This document shows positions 1 to 8,596 of a stretch of DNA of 64,000 nucleotides, piece by piece. The position numbers and the translations under genes were made by a program. This stretch comes from Brevundimonas sp. A19_0 (lineage in GTDB: Bacteria > Pseudomonadota > Alphaproteobacteria > Caulobacterales > Caulobacteraceae), in NCBI RefSeq assembly GCF_017744255.1, contig NZ_JAGHQP010000006.1:80282-144281 (forward strand), read 5' to 3'. The notes below the pieces were generated by a model, which was not told the origin of the DNA, made no database searches, and worked only from the letters and a program-made list of their open reading frames with translations. Positions within the stretch are counted from its first letter, which is position 1. Each line of letters opens with the position of its first letter.

Positions 1-754
1 CGTGCGGCAGGGCGTGATAGTTCCGCTCCAACTTGTTCCCGAGCGTCTTGGCGAACCGCACCGCGGCAGGTCCGAAGAACAGCTCTTCACGCGCCTGCGG
101 CGGCTGGCCGCGCGGCGCATTGACATGCTCATAGAGGACGGCCGGATTGGCAGTGACGGCTTCGACCCAGGCCTCGTCCCCTTTCCGGTTCTCGATGTGG
201 AAGTCCGGCGACTCATGAGGCTGGGTCACCAGCAACCCCTGCTCCCGAAACGAGGCGAGCAGCTGAGCTTCCCATAGCCGCGTATGGAAGTTCACGGTCT
301 GGCAGTCGCCGGCCCAGGTCTTGTCGGGGTTTGGGAGCGCCAGATAGAGCTGATTGAGAATCCACCCCGCCCGCTGATGCGTCCGGGCTCGCAGCAGATC
401 GAAGGCTTGGCTGGGAACGCGCCCCTTCAAATCATGCAGGGCGGGTCGGGCGGCTGTGTTGGCCGGAAGCGGCTCTAACGGCTCGCCCTCCCGCAACAGG
501 AGCTTGATCCGCGCCTTGGTCTCTTCAAGCGATGCGAAGCCGTGCTCATCGGCGACCACAGTCCAGACATGATCGACGCGGCGCCGCATGACGAGCACAC
601 CGAACACGCCGGTGATGTCGTCGCACCTCGCGATACCGCAAGCCGTCCCGTCGGCGTCGCGCCAAGCGCCTACAGGCGGACGGTCGCCAAACCCATGTCC
701 GCGCGGCAGCGCGAGGGCGTAGACGTCGAACAGGCTCTGCGGAAGCTCTTCCAT
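1..754 (-). CDS. PD-(D/E)XK-like hypothetical protein, 3' end cut by window edge
   Basis: An open frame reads leftward from an ATG at 754 off the window edge, so about 251 N-terminal residues are visible and the C-terminus is missing. I do not recognise a named family. Residues 155-205 look like a restriction-endonuclease fold: E162 in LWEAQLL, D184 in SPDFHI and E198 in WVEAVTANP are spaced like the acidic residues of PD-(D/E)XK nucleases, although the usual Lys after the last Glu is absent. The frame stays open upstream to another ATG at 820, which would add a CDTC motif but overlap the start of the divergent gene at 819, so 754 is preferred. A nuclease or DNA-binding role in an accessory, defence-like cluster is inference. 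The overlapping plus-strand frames are antisense noise. Confidence 0.6.
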   Translation of the reverse strand, partial: MEELPQSLFDVYALALPRGHGFGDRPPVGAWRDADGTACGIARCDDITGVFGVLVMRRRVDHVWTVVADEHGFASLEETKARIKLLLREGEPLEPLPANTAARPALHDLKGRVPSQAFDLLRARTHQRAGWILNQLYLALPNPDKTWAGDCQTVNFHTRLWEAQLLASFREQGLLVTQPHESPDFHIENRKGDEAWVEAVTANPAVLYEHVNAPRGQPPQAREELFFGPAAVRFAKTLGNKLERNYHALPH

Positions 755-818
755 CACGCCTATGTAGAAAGCTTGGCGGCAGGTGTCGCAACCTCTCTCA
801 GCCAGCGGAGCGCAGACC

Positions 819-1417
819 ATGGACTTCACCGAGATCCTGAACCGTCCGTTCCGCTGGCCGAAGGCGGGCGACAAGCTGTTCAGCGCCTCGTCCCGCTGGG
901 ACGGGAACGCCCATCTGGAGCCGCACGGCCATGGCCGGCTGGTGATGATGATGAACGGCTACAAGTGCGGCGCGGACATGATGGTCCAGCAGGCGACCGC
1001 TAACCGCTTCGACCAGGAAGCGCTCGTCTATCCGATCATCTTCAACTACCGCCAGTACATCGAACTCTCTTTGAAATACCTGATCGCCAGCTACGGGCGG
1101 TCGGTTGGGGTCGAGGCGAACTGGAAGACCCATTCGCTGACGGTGCTCTGGGCCTGACCATCGAGACGGTCAGCCGATACGGCGATCAGGACGACGACGG
1201 AGGGAGCGAGGCGGTGGCCGCCATTGTGGCGGAGTTCGCCAAGGTCGATCCCGGCTCCTTCTCCTATCGCTATCCCGTCGACACCAAGGGAAAACTGATC
1301 GAGCTGGCCCACGACCGCCTCGATCTGGGGGCCCTGGCGGATGTGATGAACGCTGTCGACGGATACTTCAGCGGCTGCGATGGCTACCTCGACCACCTAC
1401 AGAGCGCCGGCCCCTGA
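819..1417 (+). pseudogene. hypothetical protein broken by a one-base frameshift
   Basis: The first part (819-1157) begins MDFTEILNRP after a GGAG ribosome site at about 807-810 and stops at a TGA at 1155. Immediately before that stop the protein continues smoothly in another frame, LTIETVSRYG at 1154 onward, and runs to the stop at 1417. Loss of one base near 1152 (CTGGGCCTGA) explains the break. The joined product would be about 198 residues, mostly helical, with a central stretch YPIIFNYRQYIELSLKYLI. No named family is recognised; that helical stretch resembles HEPN-like segments, but this is only an impression. It is divergent from the nuclease-like gene on its left and sits 80 bp ahead of another nuclease-like gene. 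The break may be real decay or a base-calling error. Confidence 0.6.
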
Positions 1418-1497
1418 TCGGTCCCCTGCCATCGCTCGGCCGAAGGCTTGACGACAGCGGCTGGACAGCAGAACCGTCGTGATCGTACGCCCTCAAG

Positions 1498-3207
1498 ATG
1501 GCCCCTAGCTCTCCAAAACCTCGCGCCGCGCCGACGCTGAACCTGAGCGACCTTCTGCTCCACAGCAAAGCTCTGGAGCCGCTTTCCGCCGTCGATCAGC
1601 AACGCCTCACCGAACTCCAGGCCCTCGACATCGCCGGCTGGAACGAAGCCGACGTCAGGGGCGAGATCATCGACCCTGTCGTGCGGCTCCTCGGCTACCG
1701 CAAGGGAGACGTGTTCTCGGTGGATCGCGAGCGTCCGGTCGAGTTCCGCGACGGTCACCGCCGGATCGACTACGCGGCCACGGTCTGGTCCGAGAATTTC
1801 TGGCTCATCGAAGCCAAACGCCCCAAACCCCGCTCGCGCGGATTTTTGCAGGCCGACCTCGACCAGGCGCTTCACTATGCGATCCATCCGGAGATCAACG
1901 CCGCGCTGGTGGTGCTGACGGACGGCGACCTCTGGGAGGTATACGACCGGGAGACCAGCGTCGCTCGTCCGATCCTTCGTTTCCGCCGCCGCGATCTGGC
2001 GGCCTCGTTCGACGACCTGCGCGCGCTCCTCGGCCCTTGGCAGGCGTGGTTTCTGGAACGGCGACGGATCGTGCGGCTGGTGGACCGGGTCTTCGATCAC
2101 GAGGTCAATCTCGGCCGGGTGGAGGAGTTTCGCGACCTGATCGACCGGCGGGTCCAGAAGAAGCGAGGACGCATCCTCGACAACTTCCGCGCCTCGGTGT
2201 CGTCGACCAAGGAAGCCGCCGCGCGAAGGGATTACCTCGCAAGCCGGGACATCGCCGAACTCGTCGATATCCGTCTCTTCCAGCCTCTGTCCTTCGGCGA
2301 CCTGGAGATCATCGCCCAGCGCCTGACGGCTCTGGGCGGGCGCGGCGCCTTTCCCGTCCTGCACCGGCTTCTCGACGACCTGCCTCGCGATGCGAACCAC
2401 CTCTATTGGCCCCATGCGGTTTGGGTGCTGATCACCCTGGAGGACGCGGGGATCGAACCAAGTTGGCTGCCGGCCTGGCTCGGCGTGGGCCAGTCCAGCG
2501 TGCCGCTTGCCCCGGCGATCGCGAAGCTGATTGACCTGTGCCTGACCTATTTCGCCGCTTCGCCCGGTCATCAGGCGGTGCTGCTCTGGTCGGCCGCCGC
2601 CTGCCGTCAGTTCAAGATTCTAGCCCACGTCGCACCGGAGATCGAGGAGCACGCCCGGGCGCTGCACGCCCTGAACCGCTACCTCGGCGAGGAGCTGTCC
2701 TTCCAGCAAATCGTCACCTCCCCGGAAGGTCAGATGCTGAACGAAATCTCACGCCTGACCCTGAGGGCCACGGCCAGCTTCGTCGCCGGCTGTCGCGACG
2801 GGCACAATCGGTTCCGGGTCGAACAGGCCAGGGAGCAGGTGCGCCGGATGTGGACTCGTGAGCTGCAACTGCTCGACCGCACGCCGAACTACTGGGCGCT
2901 GAGGCGGGATCGCGACCTGGGCGACCTCTCAAGCGTCGAGGCTGCGGCCGTGACCTGGGACGAACTCGCGCACAACCTGCTGTGCGTCGTCGCGCACTCG
3001 CCGCGATGGCGAGAGTATGTCTTGTCCCAGCATCTGGAGACGGTCGAACGAATGGCGGCTCACGGATATTGGTCCGCGCGAAAGCTGCTCGGATGGCCGA
3101 CCGAAGGCAAGGCCGATCCGGCGCCGGAGGGATGGGCGGCCGAGCGCTTCTTCTTCGGAGACACGACCACCGCCGCACGGCTGGCGACGGCCTACCGTCG
3201 AGTTTAG
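1498..3207 (+). CDS. protein with HsdR-N-like nuclease domain and long helical C-terminal region
   Basis: The 569-residue protein has an N-terminal domain (about 45-150) like the type I restriction R-subunit N-terminal nuclease (HSDR_N). Visible catalytic residues are E56 in VRGEIIDP, D91 in RRIDYA and E105/K107 in WLIEAKRP, the full PD-(D/E)XK set. The remaining roughly 400 residues are helix-rich and contain no ATPase or helicase motifs, so this is not a full HsdR, and no HsdM or HsdS lies nearby. The ATG at 1498 is the first Met of a long open frame; a weak AAG-type ribosome site precedes it. The next gene begins 37 bp downstream. A DNA-cleaving defence or mobile-element role is inferred from the domain and the island location. 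Confidence 0.8.
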   Translation: MAPSSPKPRAAPTLNLSDLLLHSKALEPLSAVDQQRLTELQALDIAGWNEADVRGEIIDPVVRLLGYRKGDVFSVDRERPVEFRDGHRRIDYAATVWSENFWLIEAKRPKPRSRGFLQADLDQALHYAIHPEINAALVVLTDGDLWEVYDRETSVARPILRFRRRDLAASFDDLRALLGPWQAWFLERRRIVRLVDRVFDHEVNLGRVEEFRDLIDRRVQKKRGRILDNFRASVSSTKEAAARRDYLASRDIAELVDIRLFQPLSFGDLEIIAQRLTALGGRGAFPVLHRLLDDLPRDANHLYWPHAVWVLITLEDAGIEPSWLPAWLGVGQSSVPLAPAIAKLIDLCLTYFAASPGHQAVLLWSAAACRQFKILAHVAPEIEEHARALHALNRYLGEELSFQQIVTSPEGQMLNEISRLTLRATASFVAGCRDGHNRFRVEQAREQVRRMWTRELQLLDRTPNYWALRRDRDLGDLSSVEAAAVTWDELAHNLLCVVAHSPRWREYVLSQHLETVERMAAHGYWSARKLLGWPTEGKADPAPEGWAAERFFFGDTTTAARLATAYRRV

Positions 3208-3244
3208 CTGTCCGGATGACGGTCAGGCGCGATATGGTTTGCCC

Positions 3245-3799
3245 ATGACCTATTGGGCGACTGTTTTCAAACGCGCCGCGCGCGAGACCCTGGCGCTGAC
3301 GCCGTGGGCATCACCGGCCAAGGCCGTCTTCAGTGTCATTCCCACCCTCGTCGCGGCCGTCGCCGCCTACGCCCTGACCAGCAGTCCGGTGCAGACCGGA
3401 TTGATCACCCTCGCCGTAACCCTGGCGTTGGCGACAAGCGCCTTCGTCTGGAAAATGGCAACCGTTCCGCCCGCCATGGCCCGCGAAGCCGAACAGGCGC
3501 TGGCCGCGTTGACTCCATCGGAAGATGCGAAGGCGGCGGCCGAGAAACGCCGCCGACGCGGTGTCATCGACGATCTGGTGAGACTCTATCCGCTCGTCGC
3601 GGATTCGATGCCGCCTGAGATCGCGGCCGGCATCGAACTGCCTCCCATGGAGTGGCTCAACGAAGAACTCGCCCGCCGCGACGAGGACTGGCAGATCATC
3701 GAAACGCGCGGTCGCGAATATTGGACGCTGGAGGTTCGCGCCATGACGCCGGAGGAGAAGATCACTGTGGCGGCACGATCCGGGCAGAGCGCGCTCTGA
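3245..3799 (+). CDS. small membrane protein of unknown function
   Basis: The 184-residue protein starts MTYWATVFKRAARE. Two hydrophobic segments, roughly residues 25-45 and 50-70, form a probable membrane hairpin. A basic KRRRR stretch at about residue 100 follows, then a soluble C-terminal half rich in acidic and aromatic residues. No family is recognised. It follows the HsdR-N-like gene by 37 bp on the same strand, so the two may be co-transcribed, and a membrane partner to that nuclease is possible but unproven. The alternative upstream starts in this frame would overlap the previous gene heavily and carry no coding character. Confidence 0.7.
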   Translation: MTYWATVFKRAARETLALTPWASPAKAVFSVIPTLVAAVAAYALTSSPVQTGLITLAVTLALATSAFVWKMATVPPAMAREAEQALAALTPSEDAKAAAEKRRRRGVIDDLVRLYPLVADSMPPEIAAGIELPPMEWLNEELARRDEDWQIIETRGREYWTLEVRAMTPEEKITVAARSGQSAL

Positions 3800-4105
3800 A
3801 AGCGCGCCATCGGAGAGCGGCGCCACGGAGGCCTTGCGGGCGCGGCGGTAGACAGCCCGCCCCTACCCACGGATCGCAGGCGATCAGAACGACCGCGTCC
3901 TGGACGACCAGATCGCGACGAGGCCGGCCTTGCGCCCACAGCCTTCGAGGCCCATCTTGATTTCGCCGTCAACGTCGGCACGCCCGCTGCTGTGGCGAAG
4001 GTCTCTCGGGATCAGCGTCTTTTTGGACTCCCCCTCTTCACGCCTTTCCTTTGATCGGGCCATGAAGCGAGCAGCGCGTTTCGACAGGCCCAGACAGAGG
4101 ACGGC
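3800..4105. other. gene-free stretch
   Basis: About 300 bp between two same-strand genes. Neither strand gives a convincing protein. The short open frames here have the Arg/Pro-rich composition of chance frames in GC-rich DNA. An AGAGG ribosome site for the next gene lies just before 4106. No promoter or terminator is clear. Confidence 0.4.
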
Positions 4106-5236
4106 ATGTACACCTCAATTTCCGGCGCCAAGAAGCGCGCCGCATCTCTTCACAGAGCGCTGCAAGACAGCGCCTTCGTTGTCCCCCATGGTCACTGCCT
4201 TGAGGCCATGGCCCGCGCCGGGGGCTATGCTTCCTGGCACGAACTGAACCAGGTTGCCGCGCCCGATGCGACCGGCGATCCGGCCACAGCGCGACGGCGT
4301 CTGCTGAACTTCCTTCCCAAACCCTGCCACGCCGCCACGCGCGCTTGGCTGAACCGCGAGCCGGCGGCGCCCGACACCGCCGTCCCGGACATTCCGCCCC
4401 GCTGGTATTCCGATGTCGCCCCGTACTGGATGGCGTCGATGGGTCTGCATCGCCGGCACACGGCGCTGGTGCGGCGCGGCTCGGGTCCCGGACAGAGACT
4501 CCGCGAAGACCTGGTGATCGGCCTCCTCGTCAATCAGCACGGCGGCCCGTCGCCGACGCCATGGCTGGACCCCCGCAGCCTCGCCCTCGTCTATCGCGGC
4601 GACCTGCGCACCCTCTATCGCGCCACCATCGACCATCCGAACTTCGAGACCGAGTTCGCCAACCTTGTGAACGCCGGCGTTCTGGATTGGCGTCCGGACG
4701 GGCGAGATGGCCCGTCGTTATGGGTATGCGCGCCCCAGGGGCTCCAGGCCGCCGTCGAGGAGGACGCCGTTGGCATGGCCCTGCACTGGATCGAGGGCGC
4801 CCCCGAATCCGGTGAAGGTGAGGTCAGGCTGACCCAGGCGCTCGCCGTGCTGGGCGTTGATCACCCCGCCGCGGTCTCCTCCGCCCTGCTTCGTCGTAAC
4901 GCCGGCGCTTATACGGGGCCTGGCGGCGAAATGCTGTCGGTGTTGACGGACCTCGCGGTAGCGGGGTCCTTGCGGTCGTTCGCTCTGGCCTACGATCTCT
5001 TCGTGCGCATGCGACCGGAGGCGCGCGACTATGTCCGCGCCCGCCTGCCCGCCAAGATCGTGTCGGGGTATCTCCCGGGTCTCGGCTATTCGGCTGAAGT
5101 CCTGCACCGCTGGCTCACAGATCATCCCGATTGGGCCGAAGCCCTCAAGGTCGCGGCGGAAACGCCCGAGACCCTGATCCGTGAGGTCAGCGCGATGGAG
5201 GCGAGCCTTTCGAACGCCCGGCCGGCCGCCGCCTGA
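4106..5236 (+). CDS. hypothetical protein with short N-terminal helical domain
   Basis: The 376-residue protein starts at an ATG preceded by AGAGG. Residues 5-48 resemble the small helical domain found at the N-terminus of some glyoxalase-superfamily and phage or plasmid accessory proteins, with the pattern AKKRAxxLHRAL followed by GGYASWHEL. The rest has no recognised catalytic motif and is mostly helical. It converges on the large ParB gene, and a GC-rich hairpin that may end transcription in both directions lies between them. It belongs to the accessory part of the island. Function is unknown; replication or maintenance of the element is one possibility given the ParB genes that follow. 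Confidence 0.7.
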   Translation: MYTSISGAKKRAASLHRALQDSAFVVPHGHCLEAMARAGGYASWHELNQVAAPDATGDPATARRRLLNFLPKPCHAATRAWLNREPAAPDTAVPDIPPRWYSDVAPYWMASMGLHRRHTALVRRGSGPGQRLREDLVIGLLVNQHGGPSPTPWLDPRSLALVYRGDLRTLYRATIDHPNFETEFANLVNAGVLDWRPDGRDGPSLWVCAPQGLQAAVEEDAVGMALHWIEGAPESGEGEVRLTQALAVLGVDHPAAVSSALLRRNAGAYTGPGGEMLSVLTDLAVAGSLRSFALAYDLFVRMRPEARDYVRARLPAKIVSGYLPGLGYSAEVLHRWLTDHPDWAEALKVAAETPETLIREVSAMEASLSNARPAAA

Positions 5237-5290
5237 CGGCGACGGCGTTTCCCGTCCTTCGTCGGTACGATGCCATCGGCGCAAAAGAAA

Positions 5291-5325
5291 GCCGCGCGCC
5301 CCCAAAGGGCGCGCGGCGAGTTTTT
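5291..5325. terminator. GC-rich hairpin between convergent genes, probable bidirectional terminator
   Basis: An 11-bp perfect stem (5291-5301 with 5307-5317) closes a 5-base loop. On the plus strand it is followed by CGAGTTTTT; on the minus strand by CTTTCTTTTG. It lies between the ends of the 4106-5236 gene and the ParB gene, which fits shared termination. A nearly identical hairpin occurs at 19563-19588. Confidence 0.7.
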
Positions 5326-5335
5326 CCGCTTGCGG

Positions 5336-7357
5336 CTACTCCGCCGCGAACGGATAGGCGTCGTCCTCCGGCGGCGCTTCGGCCGCATCCGGCGCGGCCT
5401 CGACCGCCGCCGTCCGCAGCAGGGGCGGCAGCCAGCCCTTCCCGGCGATCAGCGTCTCCGCCGCCTCGGCCATGTCCGCCTTCTCCATCCCGGCGATGCG
5501 GTCAGCGTCGGACTGGCCGACGCCTTCCGTCACCGCCTCCAGCACCCGCGCCTTGGACGCCCGGCCGAAGTATGACGTGGCGGTCGCCGTCCAGGTCGTC
5601 GTCATATCCAGCCCCATCGCCGTCGCCAGCGTGTCGGCATGGCCCCACGCCCCGGGCCTGCGGTCGTGCGGGTCGCGGAGGGCGTTGACCGCCAGCGAGG
5701 CGCAATGGGCCAGCAGATCCAGCAGGTCCGAGGGCGGCATGGCCGCCAGCGCCGACCAGAGGTCCCGGGCCGCGTTGGGCAGACGCGCCGCCCACGCCTC
5801 GCCGCGTTCGGCGATCCGCCGTCCGGCAGGGCCTTCGCCGACGCCGGGCGCGTACCGCTCCAGCCCCATGACGCCCAGCCGGACCTGCAGCACGGTCGGC
5901 TGGTCATAGGGCGGATAGAAGACCTGCAGGGCGAAGGCGTGGACCACCACCACGAGGGCCATGTTCGCATCCGCCGCCAGCGCGTCGCGCAGGCCCGCCG
6001 TGCGATGGGCGGTCAGGTCGAGCACCAGCTTCTCGGAGAGCGGCGCCAGCCCCTCGTCCGCGCCCGGTTCGGCGCCCTCCCCGTCCCCAACCGGGGCGTT
6101 GTCCTCCACCTCGCCGCCGCCTTCGTCGTCGGGCTGCGCCGTCTCCTCCGGCTCCGGCAGGGCGTCCTCCAACCGGACCAGACCGCGCTCGAAGCGGGCC
6201 ACGCCGTCATGACCGAGGGTGACGATCACGCCCGCCCGCGCCAGATTGTCGGGCCGATAGGCGAAGTCCGGGCCGAAGGCCTGCAAGGCCTTGTCGATCT
6301 CCTCCAGCCGGGCGTCCACCTCCGGCGGCAACATCTCGGCGGCGTCCGTCTCCGAGACGAGCCGGTCATACTCCTCCGACAGGGCGGCGACCGCCGCCAC
6401 GTCCTCCTCCGACCGCGCGACCGCCTCCGGATAGGCCCGGCCCAAGCCGAGGCCGTAGGGGAAGTCCACATGGGCCTCGGCCCACTTCCAGCCCTCCTGA
6501 GCCCGGACCTCCTCGGCTAGCCCGGTCAGCTTGTCGGCGACCAGCCGGTCGAGCAGGACCACGTCCTCCAGCCAGCCGCCGCCGTCCTCGGTGAAGGGGT
6601 CGCGCAGCACCGCGCCGCCCTGCTCGGCGTAGACCTCGACGCCGACAAACCGGACCCGCCGGTCCCCGACCTGAACCTTGGCCTCGGTCATGGCGCGGCG
6701 GATGGCGTAGGCGGGCGTATGCGGCCCGATCTGCTCGAACACCTGCCGCTGGCGCTCGTGGTCCTCGCTGACGGCGAAGGCCATGAGCTGGTCCAGGGTC
6801 ACGCCGCCGCCGCGATAGGCGCCGATGAGGTCCGGGGCGACCGCCCCCAGCCGCAGCCGCTGGCGCACGACATGGGCCGACACCCCGAACCGGGCGGCGA
6901 TTTCCTCCGGCCCGTAGCCCCGCTCCTCGGCCAGCCGCCGGAAGGCCTCGAACTGGTCGGCGGGATGCATGGCCTCGCGGGTGACGTTCTCGTCGAGGCT
7001 GATCTCGTGGGCGTCGTTGTCGGCGTCCACGATGACCCGCACCGGATGGGTGCGCTTGACCTGCTTGCGCTTGGCCAGCAGCCGCAACGCCTGACGGCGC
7101 CCCTCGCCGATGGTGACGAGGTAGGCGCCGGTGGGCGCGCCCTCCCCGTCCCGCTCGATCTCGACCACGGGCGGCTGCAACACCCCCTTGGCGTTGATGG
7201 AGGCGGCTAGCGCCTCAAGGGTGGCGGGCGCATGCGGGGTCTTCCGCGCGTTCCTCGGCGAGGCCTTGAGCCGGTTGAGCGGCACGGTGATCTCCGCGCC
7301 GTGCTGCGGCGCGGTGGCTTCCGCTGTCTGGGCGGTTTCGATGGGTTGAGCGTTCAT
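5336..7357 (-). CDS. large ParB/RepB/Spo0J-family protein
   Basis: The 673-residue protein has a ParB N-terminal nuclease/CTPase-type domain (about residues 22-115, including GEGRRQALR, the usual GxxR box, and ENVTREAMHPADQF), then a helix-turn-helix DNA-binding region (about 125-170, EEIAARFGVSAHVVRQRL). The long C-terminal extension has an acidic linker and an alpha-helical domain. Chromosomal ParB is about 300 residues; this long form is typical of plasmids and integrative elements in alphaproteobacteria, where it is thought to bind or segregate the element. No ParA lies beside it here. The start at 7357 is chosen because AAAGGAGG precedes it; an upstream in-frame extension to 7483 lacks coding character. 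The gene is separated from the next ParB-type operon by 236 bp. Confidence 0.88.
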   Translation of the reverse strand: MNAQPIETAQTAEATAPQHGAEITVPLNRLKASPRNARKTPHAPATLEALAASINAKGVLQPPVVEIERDGEGAPTGAYLVTIGEGRRQALRLLAKRKQVKRTHPVRVIVDADNDAHEISLDENVTREAMHPADQFEAFRRLAEERGYGPEEIAARFGVSAHVVRQRLRLGAVAPDLIGAYRGGGVTLDQLMAFAVSEDHERQRQVFEQIGPHTPAYAIRRAMTEAKVQVGDRRVRFVGVEVYAEQGGAVLRDPFTEDGGGWLEDVVLLDRLVADKLTGLAEEVRAQEGWKWAEAHVDFPYGLGLGRAYPEAVARSEEDVAAVAALSEEYDRLVSETDAAEMLPPEVDARLEEIDKALQAFGPDFAYRPDNLARAGVIVTLGHDGVARFERGLVRLEDALPEPEETAQPDDEGGGEVEDNAPVGDGEGAEPGADEGLAPLSEKLVLDLTAHRTAGLRDALAADANMALVVVVHAFALQVFYPPYDQPTVLQVRLGVMGLERYAPGVGEGPAGRRIAERGEAWAARLPNAARDLWSALAAMPPSDLLDLLAHCASLAVNALRDPHDRRPGAWGHADTLATAMGLDMTTTWTATATSYFGRASKARVLEAVTEGVGQSDADRIAGMEKADMAEAAETLIAGKGWLPPLLRTAAVEAAPDAAEAPPEDDAYPFAAE

Positions 7358-7593
7358 GTCTGCCTCCTTTGGGCATGGGTTGCAGGCACGCGAGGCGCGC
7401 GCCTGAAACCCTGCCCGTCGGCGAGACCGGGGTAGCAAAGGCCAGGGCGGACCGGCCGGAGGGGGATCGCCCGGCCTGCACAAGCCTGACGGCCATGACG
7501 ATGCTGAGCCTCCTCGCCGGCGCGGAAGGTCGGGGAGACCGGCCGGTCCGGCGGCGCAGCCGCTTCACCCTGGCCTGCGCGAGGGCGGAGCCC

Positions 7594-8595
7594 TTAGCCT
7601 CTTTCGCCCTCGGAGGGCTCGCGGCCGGCCCGCATGGGCTCAGGGGCCGCATCGTCCAACGTGACGGGGGGCCGGGCGCGGATCGGTCCTTCGCCCGATC
7701 GCGCCGCGTCGCCGCCGTCGTCGAGGGAGGCGGCGCTGATGATCGCCCGAAACTCGTCGACCAGTTCGGGATGCCGGGTGGTCAGGTAACGCTCGATGTG
7801 GGCGTTGGCCAACAGTCGGTTGAGGTAGCCGCTGGCGACGACGAGATGCAGGACGTCGTCCCCGTAGGACGCCTCGATCGCCCGGAAGTCCTGCGTCAAC
7901 GACGCCATCTCCCGCTCCATGCGCGCCATCTGCTCAGAGGTCATGCCGCCGACGCGCTTGGGCTTGTCCTGGCGCACGAGGTCGGCCTGACGGGTCGCGG
8001 CCAGCAGCGCCTTGGCGTAGGCGGAGGTGAAGTTGTTCGCCGACAGCATCAGCTCGGCCGCCTCCACCTGTCGCATCGGCCGCATCTTGCGCAGTACGTC
8101 GAAGGTCACCGGATTGACCGTATGGTTTTTCAGCAGCTCGACGACCTCGGGCGCAACGCCCTCCAGCAGGCTGCGGCGGCGCTTGATCGCCTTGACGTCC
8201 ACATCGAGGGCCTTGGCCAGCTTCTCCTCGGACACCCCGCGCTCAAGGGCGCGGACGATCATGTAGTGTTCCTGGATGGTCGCCAGCCGGTTGACCCGCC
8301 GGTTGTAGGTGAAGGCCTCGTCGTCGTCGGCGACCAGACAGCGGGTCTCGGTCTCGCCCAGGTCTTTCAGGATCGCCAGCCGGACATGCCCGTCGAGCAG
8401 CATCCAGGCGCCGGGTGATTTGGGTCGCGCCACCACGAGCGGCTCGATGATCCCGACCTCGGCCACCGACCGGGCTATGCGGCGATACTTGACCGAGCGG
8501 ATGACCTCGTCGGCGAGCCGTCGCAGCGGCAGGATGTCCGAAAGGCGGAGGGTCTCGAGGCGGGTCTCGAACGCCGCCCTGACGGTCTCCGTCAT
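7594..8595 (-). CDS. ParB/RepB-like partition protein, third gene of recombinase operon
   Basis: The 333-residue protein has a ParB-like N-terminal domain (about 15-100, with LLDGHVRLAIL in place of the usual GERR box), followed by a RepB-type helical DNA-binding domain (about 105-280, with EEKLAKALDVDVKAIKRR as the helix-turn-helix). The tail is disordered and acidic. The GDGHR-type substitution in the N-terminal box resembles ParB-like nucleases as much as segregation CTPases. It starts one base after the stop of the preceding ParB gene, so translation is almost certainly coupled. With that gene and the serine recombinase it forms a three-gene operon; a role in positioning or controlling the recombinase on DNA is inference. 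Confidence 0.85.
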   Translation of the reverse strand: MTETVRAAFETRLETLRLSDILPLRRLADEVIRSVKYRRIARSVAEVGIIEPLVVARPKSPGAWMLLDGHVRLAILKDLGETETRCLVADDDEAFTYNRRVNRLATIQEHYMIVRALERGVSEEKLAKALDVDVKAIKRRRSLLEGVAPEVVELLKNHTVNPVTFDVLRKMRPMRQVEAAELMLSANNFTSAYAKALLAATRQADLVRQDKPKRVGGMTSEQMARMEREMASLTQDFRAIEASYGDDVLHLVVASGYLNRLLANAHIERYLTTRHPELVDEFRAIISAASLDDGGDAARSGEGPIRARPPVTLDDAAPEPMRAGREPSEGERG

Positions 8596-8596
8596 G

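Noticed and set aside
2..1003. plus-strand open frames at 2-277, 284-478 and 542-1003
   Set aside because: They are antisense to the minus-strand PD-(D/E)XK-like gene, which has the better protein pattern.
1498..3207. type I restriction system
   Set aside because: Only the nuclease-like domain is present; no translocase motifs, HsdM or HsdS.
3830..3990. possible short minus-strand remnant in the 3800-4105 gap
   Set aside because: A few protein-like residues are seen, but no start, ribosome site or family match.
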